NCBI GenBank assembly: GCA_937957775.1
Contig: CALFXV010000043.1
Span: 1 to 10,412 of the forward strand
Direction of reading: 5' to 3'
Length of the DNA stretch: 10,412 nt
DNA from: an uncultured Methylotenera sp.
GTDB lineage: Bacteria; Pseudomonadota; Gammaproteobacteria; Burkholderiales; Methylophilaceae
Below the pieces are notes generated by a model that was not told the origin of the DNA, did not search any database, and saw only the letters and a list, made by a program, of their open reading frames with translations. Position 1 is the first letter of the stretch, and the number at the start of each line of letters is the position of its first letter. The position numbers were made by a program, and so were the translations under genes. This document shows positions 6,798 through 10,412 of this stretch, in pieces.

Positions 6798-7422
6798 ATT
6801 CTGCGGTCGCTTCTTTAATCCAATGAAGCAGCGGTGCCCATTGCTCCATGTCTTGGGCAACCAAGGATGGGCGCATATCGAACAAGCCTATGCCTAATTC
6901 GGCTGCCGTGGCATAAACTTGTGCGTTTCTGAGGTAAGTGAGCACCGGGAAGCCGGTTTCTTCCATGAAATCGGCTAGGGTGGCGGCGGCGTGGGTGCGG
7001 CTGTTGACTCGCATGCCGACCAAGGCGACAAAGGTTTTGTTTTTCCGCACGGCTTTTTCTTCGGCTAAGCGATCAAGAAAATCGCTGCTGGCGCCCATGT
7101 CAAAAGCCGACGGTTGGATAGGCACAATCACGCAATCGGCATGCTTGACGGCGTCGGCCAACTTTTCATCGCGCAGGCCGGCGGCCGTGTCAGTGACCAC
7201 CCAAGTGGCGCCGTTTGATTTTTCTTTAGTGTGCGCGTTGTAGCTGTGTATCAAGGGTAAGTCGGCCGGCCTTCTGCTTAGCCATTGTGCCGACGACTGT
7301 TGCCTATCCAAATCGTGTAGCAGCACCCTGTGCCCTGCAGCGGCTAGGTATGAGGCCAGATTGGTGGCTAAGGTTGTTTTGCCTGCCCCACCCTTGGAAT
7401 TGGCAATCAATATGTTTTTCAT
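6796..7422 (-). CDS. Solitary ParA/MinD-type ATPase
   Basis: Cytosolic deviant-Walker ATPase of the ParA family, 208 residues from the chosen start. The nucleotide loop is SKGGAGKTT at residues 9-17, with the signature lysine Lys10 and catalytic-loop Lys15. DLDRQQS (37-43) is the switch-I-like motif, and VVTDTAAG (75-82) stands where most members have DxPP. The chain lacks the N-terminal DNA-binding domain of plasmid P1-type ParA. The ATG at 7422 is preferred because AGGA lies 8 bases before it; an ATG at 7431 would add MQK. No parB, parS-like repeat cluster or other partition partner is visible, so chromosome or plasmid partition is not supported. Orphan ParAs often position other cargo, and the cargo here cannot be named. 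It probably ends the minus-strand unit. Confidence 0.85.
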   Translation of the reverse strand: MKNILIANSKGGAGKTTLATNLASYLAAAGHRVLLHDLDRQQSSAQWLSRRPADLPLIHSYNAHTKEKSNGATWVVTDTAAGLRDEKLADAVKHADCVIVPIQPSAFDMGASSDFLDRLAEEKAVRKNKTFVALVGMRVNSRTHAAATLADFMEETGFPVLTYLRNAQVYATAAELGIGLFDMRPSLVAQDMEQWAPLLHWIKEATAE

Positions 7423-7446
7423 TTTTTGCATCCTATTTCATCTGCT

Positions 7447-7548
7447 TTAGGCGAACATGGATAACAAATACACCAGCATGAGGGAGGGCATGAATCCCCA
7501 CTCTACTAACCAAACCAATACGCTCCATTTATTCATTTCTAAGCCCAT
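7447..7548 (-). CDS. Possible 33-residue single-helix membrane peptide
   Basis: A short reading frame from ATG 7548 to TAA 7447 reads MGLEMNKWSVLVWLVEWG, then a hydrophobic segment, MPSLMLVYLLSMFA. It looks like one membrane helix rich in Trp, Leu and Val. The frame is open for 28 more codons upstream, right up to the yeeE-like stop at 7633 and in the same frame. A GTG within that stretch, with AGGA just before it, is an alternative start. The ATG itself has no good ribosome site. It lies between the permease gene and the parA-like gene on the same strand, 25 bases before the latter. A palindrome, GGACC-ACA-GGTCC (7554-7566), lies just upstream. The hydrophobic composition argues for a gene; the length argues for caution. 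Function unknown. Confidence 0.35.
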   Translation of the reverse strand: MGLEMNKWSVLVWLVEWGFMPSLMLVYLLSMFA

Positions 7549-7632
7549 CACACGGACCACAGGTCCTATAGCTTGTTTAGTGTAGTGCTTGAATATGAAA
7601 TAAATATGATGGCCGCTACAAATGCAGTGTAG

Positions 7633-8052
7633 TTAGTGTGAGCTTTTTTTGATCAAGCTATCGTGAGCAAGCATGCCGATCACCATAGACAGCACAAACA
7701 AGCCGGCTTGTGTTGATCCCGTGCCTAGAGCGACCAGTGCCGGTCCTGGGCAAAAGCCTGCTAGTGCCCAGCCAGCGCCAAACAATAAGCTGCCGATTAC
7801 CAACTCTTTGCTAAGGTGGGTGGTGCCGGGTAAATGCACCGGTTCGTTGAATAGCGTTAGTTTTTTATTGGCCATGTAACGAAAAGCGAAAAATGCAATG
7901 CTGATGCCGCCCACCATGACAAAGACCAAACTTGGGTTCCAATTACCCGCAATGTCCAAAAAGCCGATGATGTTGGCCGGATTGGTCATGCCGGAGACAA
8001 TCAAGCCCAGTCCAAAAATAAGCCCTGCTAAAAAGGTGACGGTATTTTTCAT
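7633..8052 (-). CDS. YeeE/YedE-type sulfur permease, second half (DUF6691-like)
   Basis: Inner-membrane protein of 139 residues with about four helices. Family marks are SGMTNPANIIGFLD (20-33) and GWALAGFCPGPAL (94-106), with a conserved cysteine at residue 101. In the YeeE/TsuA family such cysteines line the path for thiosulfate or a similar sulfur species. Here the two halves found in a full-length YeeE are separate genes, the PmpA/PmpB-like arrangement. It starts three bases after the stop of the other half, so the two are surely co-transcribed. The exact substrate cannot be read from sequence; the sulfide-oxidation genes next door suggest a reduced sulfur compound. Confidence 0.88.
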   Translation of the reverse strand: MKNTVTFLAGLIFGLGLIVSGMTNPANIIGFLDIAGNWNPSLVFVMVGGISIAFFAFRYMANKKLTLFNEPVHLPGTTHLSKELVIGSLLFGAGWALAGFCPGPALVALGTGSTQAGLFVLSMVIGMLAHDSLIKKSSH

Positions 8053-8055
8053 GGT

Positions 8056-8499
8056 TTAGCTCGCGTGCAAAGTAAGGTAAGTTGTGACACAGCCCGCCGT
8101 CATAAAGCTGACGGTAGCCACCATGGAGCGCAAGGATAAGCGGCTTAATCCGCATATGCCGTGACCGCTGGTGCAACCCGATCCCATGCGACTGCCGAAG
8201 CCTACCAACAGCCCTGCCATAATCAGGGTGGGGTTGCTGGCAGCGATGCTGGCCGGTGGTAAGGCGGCGATAAGTGGATAAATGGTGCCGGCGCTAATTA
8301 AGCCTAGGAGGAATAGAATGCGCCAAGCAGCTTCTTGGCTAAACAAATGCGTTGGTTTAATGACGTAGGCAAGGATGCCGCTTATGCCGGTAATTTTGCC
8401 GCTAAACAACAGCAACATACTGGCGCCTATGCCTAGCATCAAGCCTCCAGTTAGCGCGCTTCCTGGGGTGAAATGCAGCCAATCAATGCTGAGTTGCAT
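8056..8499 (-). CDS. YeeE/YedE-type sulfur permease, first half
   Basis: Inner-membrane protein of 147 residues with several hydrophobic helices (roughly 13-34, 57-80, 91-103 and 123-145). The diagnostic motif GCTSGHGICGLSRLS spans residues 108-122, with conserved cysteines 109 and 116; this is the sulfur-handling loop of the YeeE/TsuA family. It pairs with the gene directly downstream to form a complete transporter. Transcription diverges from the ArsR-type regulator across a 103-base gap, which suggests that regulator controls both directions. The ATG at 8499 has no clear ribosome site (CTCCTCC precedes it), but family members start at a similar place relative to WLHFTPGSALTGG. Likely role: uptake or export of thiosulfate or another sulfur species during sulfide oxidation. 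Confidence 0.88.
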   Translation of the reverse strand: MQLSIDWLHFTPGSALTGGLMLGIGASMLLLFSGKITGISGILAYVIKPTHLFSQEAAWRILFLLGLISAGTIYPLIAALPPASIAASNPTLIMAGLLVGFGSRMGSGCTSGHGICGLSRLSLRSMVATVSFMTAGCVTTYLTLHAS

Positions 8500-8526
8500 G
8501 GAGGAGTCTCTGTTAAATATAGAATT

Positions 8527-8535
8527 ATTGTAGCA
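8527..8535 (-). promoter_or_regulatory. Extended -10 promoter for the permease pair
   Basis: Read on the minus strand, TGCTACAAT is an extended -10 element: TG, one base, then TACAAT, a five-of-six match to the consensus. It lies about 28 bases before the ATG at 8499. The -35 region is poor, which an extended -10 can tolerate. That -35 region runs into the palindromes at 8544-8574, so a repressor bound there would block it. Confidence 0.42.
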
Positions 8536-8543
8536 AATACATT

Positions 8544-8574
8544 TTTATATAACTATATACTCATGTAATATAAA
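8544..8574. promoter_or_regulatory. Candidate ArsR-family operator between divergent genes
   Basis: TTTATAT (8544-8550) and ATATAAA (8568-8574) form an inverted repeat with a 17-base spacer. Inside it, TATATA (8546-8551) and TATATA (8554-8559) flank AC. ArsR-family dimers bind AT-rich imperfect palindromes of this sort in divergent control regions. A TATACT at 8556-8561 could be the -10 box of the regulator gene, although no good -35 box is placed for it. The AT-rich character means that some symmetry is expected by chance. Confidence 0.45.
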
Positions 8575-8602
8575 CAAACAGTTTTATTTGAGGGGACCAG
8601 TG

Positions 8603-8953
8603 ATGCAATTAGATGACCAAGCTTACGCGCGCATAGCCAAATACTTTCAGCTCTTGGCTGAACCCATGCGCCTAAAAATACTAAACGGCCTGCGCGATGG
8701 CGAGAAAAACGTTAGTGAGTTAGTGGCGTTATCCGGTGGCACGCAAGCCAATGTGTCCAAGCACCTCACCATGTTAAGCGCGGCCAATTTAATTCAACGC
8801 GAGGCTCGAGGCACCAAAGCCTATTACAGCATTGTGGACCAACAAATTTTTGACTTGTGTGGTTTGGTTTGCGGTCAATTGGCCATGCAAATGAGCACGG
8901 CAGCCGCCGCCAACGAAACCTTTATTTCAGCCATGAAAAGCCAGGCTAACTAA
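8603..8953 (+). CDS. ArsR-family repressor, probable reactive-sulfur sensor
   Basis: Winged-helix dimeric repressor of 116 residues. The family core is clear: LLAEPMRLKILNGL (helix 2), VSELVALSG, the recognition helix TQANVSKHLTML, and the wing LIQREARGTKAYYSI. ATG at 8603 is chosen because AGGGGA lies 6 bases upstream; the TTG at 8588 would add five residues including the ribosome site. The only cysteines are Cys86 and Cys90, in DLCGLVCGQL of the C-terminal helix. The SqrR/BigR sulfide sensors carry one cysteine in helix 2 and one in the last helix; the helix-2 cysteine is absent here (Asn in its place). No ArsR-type CVC metal site is seen. Position, divergent from sulfur permeases and upstream of persulfide dioxygenase, argues for a sulfide/persulfide signal, but a metal cannot be excluded. 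Confidence 0.88.
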   Translation: MQLDDQAYARIAKYFQLLAEPMRLKILNGLRDGEKNVSELVALSGGTQANVSKHLTMLSAANLIQREARGTKAYYSIVDQQIFDLCGLVCGQLAMQMSTAAAANETFISAMKSQAN

Positions 8954-8973
8954 TAATAAAAAAGGGAGTTAAC

Positions 8974-9678
8974 ATGATTTTTAAACAGTTTTTTGAGCCC
9001 GATACCTGCACCTTTACCTATTTGCTAGCCTGTGAAAAAACCAAGCAAGCGGTCTTGATAGATACCGTGGAAGCGGAAGTGCCGACTTATATGCAAGCGC
9101 TGGCTGAGCAAGATTTGAAGTTGGTCTATACCCTAGAAACCCATGTGCATGCTGACCACGTGACTGGGGCCGATAGCTTGCGCCAAAAGCTAGGCAGCAA
9201 GAGTGTGGTGCACCGCGATGCCGGTGCCATGTGTGGCGATTTGCTAGTGACTGACGGGGTGCACTTGATAGTGGGCAGCTTGGATTTAGAAGTGCGCTAT
9301 ACCCCAGGCCACACCAACGGATGCATCAGTTTCTTTGCCGGTGACCGTATATTTACCGGCGATTCCTTGTTAATTGGTGGTTGCGGCCGGACGGACTTTC
9401 AAAGTGGTGACTCCGGTATGTTGTACGACAGCATACACGCGCAAATTTTCAGTTTGGCCGACGACGTCATTATCTACCCTGGCCACGATTACAACGGCAA
9501 CAAGCAATCCACCGTGGGCAACGAGCGCAAAAACAATAAACGCTTGGGCGACCACAGAAGCCGTGAGGATTTTATTAAAATCATGAGTGAGCTTAAATTG
9601 GCTTACCCAAAATACATAGACGTGGCACTGCCAGCGAACCAAGCTTGCGGTCGTGTTGTGCCTGCACAAGCCGCCTAA
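8974..9678 (+). CDS. ETHE1-like persulfide dioxygenase
   Basis: Metallo-beta-lactamase-fold non-heme iron enzyme of 234 residues that oxidises glutathione persulfide or a similar persulfide to sulfite, in the cytosol. THVHADH at residues 56-62 is the metal motif; His57, His113 (in TPGHT) and Asp130 (in FTGDSL) match the mononuclear iron ligands of ETHE1. GRTDFQSGD (138-146) and YPGHDYNG (168-175) are hallmarks of the persulfide dioxygenase group and separate it from glyoxalase II. Family distance aside, the second metal site of glyoxalase II would need residues not expected here. AAGGGAG lies 7 bases before the ATG, and the gene begins 20 bases after the regulator. Unlike the Blh proteins of BigR operons, it carries no DUF442 domain; that domain is in the next gene. 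Confidence 0.92.
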   Translation: MIFKQFFEPDTCTFTYLLACEKTKQAVLIDTVEAEVPTYMQALAEQDLKLVYTLETHVHADHVTGADSLRQKLGSKSVVHRDAGAMCGDLLVTDGVHLIVGSLDLEVRYTPGHTNGCISFFAGDRIFTGDSLLIGGCGRTDFQSGDSGMLYDSIHAQIFSLADDVIIYPGHDYNGNKQSTVGNERKNNKRLGDHRSREDFIKIMSELKLAYPKYIDVALPANQACGRVVPAQAA

Positions 9679-9714
9679 GAGCGGGCTAAATAATATAATG
9701 ATGGGATGCAGAAA

Positions 9715-10412
9715 ATGAAATTAGCGAATTTTGCAAAAGGCGTATTGGTTGCAGATCAAATTTTGCCTGAGGATTTAAATGACCTTGCGGCCCAAGGCAT
9801 TAAAACCATCTTTTGCCATAGGCCCGATGGCGAAGGCGCAGATCAGCCTAATTTTGCGGAAATTGCTCAAGCGGCTAAAAAGCTAAAAATCAAAACGCAT
9901 TATTTGCCTGTGGTGAGCGGCAAGATTTCTGACGCCGATGTCAGCGCTTTTGCACAATTATTTAAAGAGGCGCAACAGCCGGTATTAGGCTATTGCCGTT
10001 CAGGCATGCGCGCCGCGTCGCTGTGGGCCTTGAGCCAAGGTGCTAGCCTAGGTTTGGCGCAAACCTTGGAAGCGGGCAAGCAAGCCGGTTTTGATTTATC
10101 TGGATTAACCCAACGCATCATTGGCACGCAAGCAAGCAATGCCAATGTTATCCACCATGAAGTGGTCATTATTGGGGGTGGCGCCGCAGGGGTAGCCGTG
10201 GCGTCTAGCTTGTTGTCGCGAAACAGCAAATTGGATGTGGCCATCATTGATCCGGCCGATACGCATTATTACCAGCCGGGTTGGACCATGGTAGGCGGCG
10301 GTGTCTTTAAACCGGCCACCACGGTTAAAACCATGGCCTCGGTCATTCCATCCAAAGCCAAATGGATACAAGCGGCAGTGGCTGGCTTTGAGCCAGATGC
10401 GAAACAAGTTAT
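9715..10412 (+). CDS. Fusion: DUF442/rhodanese-like domain plus sulfide:quinone reductase-like flavoprotein (3' end cut off)
   Basis: Open to the window edge, 232 full codons seen. Residues 1-140 form a DUF442 (TIGR01244, phosphatase-like) domain. It contains FCHRPDGEG (33-41) and the active loop CRSGMR (94-99), a CX4R loop like that of rhodaneses, which carry sulfane sulfur on the cysteine. Residues 149-233 begin a disulfide-reductase-fold flavoprotein with the FAD motif VVIIGGGAAG (150-159) and the sulfide:quinone reductase hallmark HYYQPGWTMVGGG (184-196). The flavin-linked catalytic cysteines lie beyond the window. Expected job: oxidise sulfide, pass electrons to quinone, and hand the persulfide sulfur through the rhodanese-like domain to the dioxygenase 36 bases upstream. 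ATG 9715 follows GGGA at good spacing; ATG 9706 would add MQK. This fusion is an architecture I have seen annotated elsewhere, so it is uncommon rather than new. Confidence 0.88.
   Translation, partial: MKLANFAKGVLVADQILPEDLNDLAAQGIKTIFCHRPDGEGADQPNFAEIAQAAKKLKIKTHYLPVVSGKISDADVSAFAQLFKEAQQPVLGYCRSGMRAASLWALSQGASLGLAQTLEAGKQAGFDLSGLTQRIIGTQASNANVIHHEVVIIGGGAAGVAVASSLLSRNSKLDVAIIDPADTHYYQPGWTMVGGGVFKPATTVKTMASVIPSKAKWIQAAVAGFEPDAKQV

Noticed and set aside
7287..7481. 64-codon plus-strand frame overlapping the 5' end of the parA-like gene
   Set aside because: Antisense to the Walker A region of a recognised ATPase, and without a ribosome site.
7943..8176. 77-codon minus-strand frame across the junction of the two permease genes
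   Set aside because: Out-of-frame shadow of both permease halves, which carry the conserved cysteine motifs.
8603..8953. Naming the regulator bigR or sqrR
   Set aside because: Context fits, but the helix-2 cysteine that defines those sensors is missing, so the symbol is not justified.
9990..10407. Two minus-strand frames of 85 and 100 codons near the right edge
   Set aside because: Both lie opposite the DUF442-SQR fusion, which has clear family motifs and runs off the window; the antisense frames do not.
1..10412. Search for tRNA, rRNA, CRISPR arrays, insertion sequences, attachment sites and a replication origin
   Set aside because: No regularly spaced direct repeats, transposase motifs, terminal inverted repeats, tRNA cloverleaf or DnaA-box cluster were seen by reading.

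Overview
The window comes from the chromosome of an aquatic proteobacterium that can use light. The evidence is a green-type proteorhodopsin, a carotenoid-to-retinal operon, moderate base composition by eye, tight same-strand gene packing, and proteobacterial housekeeping families (SOUL protein, ParA-like ATPase, YeeE/YedE pair, ArsR, ETHE1-type dioxygenase). A beta- or gammaproteobacterium from fresh or coastal water fits. I cannot fix the lineage from sequence alone. Nothing suggests a phage, plasmid or insertion sequence.

Region 1 (1-5515, plus strand) is the phototrophy block. It starts with the proteorhodopsin, cut at its 5' end by the window edge and closed by a strong rho-independent terminator. 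After a 282-base gap comes a compact operon crtI-crtB-crtY-blh. The three crt genes overlap each other and blh starts 11 bases after crtY. The operon converts geranylgeranyl diphosphate through phytoene and lycopene to beta-carotene, then cleaves it to retinal, the chromophore of the rhodopsin. crtE (GGPP synthase) and idi are not in the window.

Region 2 (5516-6797) holds a secreted SOUL-family protein just behind blh, then a small charged protein of unknown function. The ribosome binding site of the small gene lies in the arm of a good hairpin. A strong terminator closes this side and overlaps the stop codon of the converging parA-like gene.

Region 3 (6796-8499, minus strand) reads, in transcription order, two split YeeE/YedE-type permease halves, a possible 33-residue membrane peptide too short for routine calling, and a solitary ParA/MinD-type ATPase with no ParB.

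Region 4 (8500-10412, plus strand) is a sulfide/persulfide module diverging from the permeases. An AT-rich intergenic region with palindromes separates them. The plus-strand genes are an ArsR-type repressor, an ETHE1-like persulfide dioxygenase, and a gene running off the window that fuses a DUF442/rhodanese-like domain to a sulfide:quinone-reductase-like flavoprotein. The likely logic: the repressor senses reactive sulfur; the flavoprotein oxidises sulfide to persulfide while feeding electrons to quinone; the rhodanese-like domain relays sulfane sulfur; the dioxygenase makes sulfite; and the permeases move a small sulfur species. The phototrophy and sulfide blocks would both add energy to the membrane, but that link is inference from adjacency only.

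I do not see a wholly new system. The most interesting points are the domain arrangement of the sulfide module, the unusual cysteine pattern of its ArsR sensor, the ribosome-site hairpin at 6365-6401, and the tiny membrane ORF at 7447-7548.
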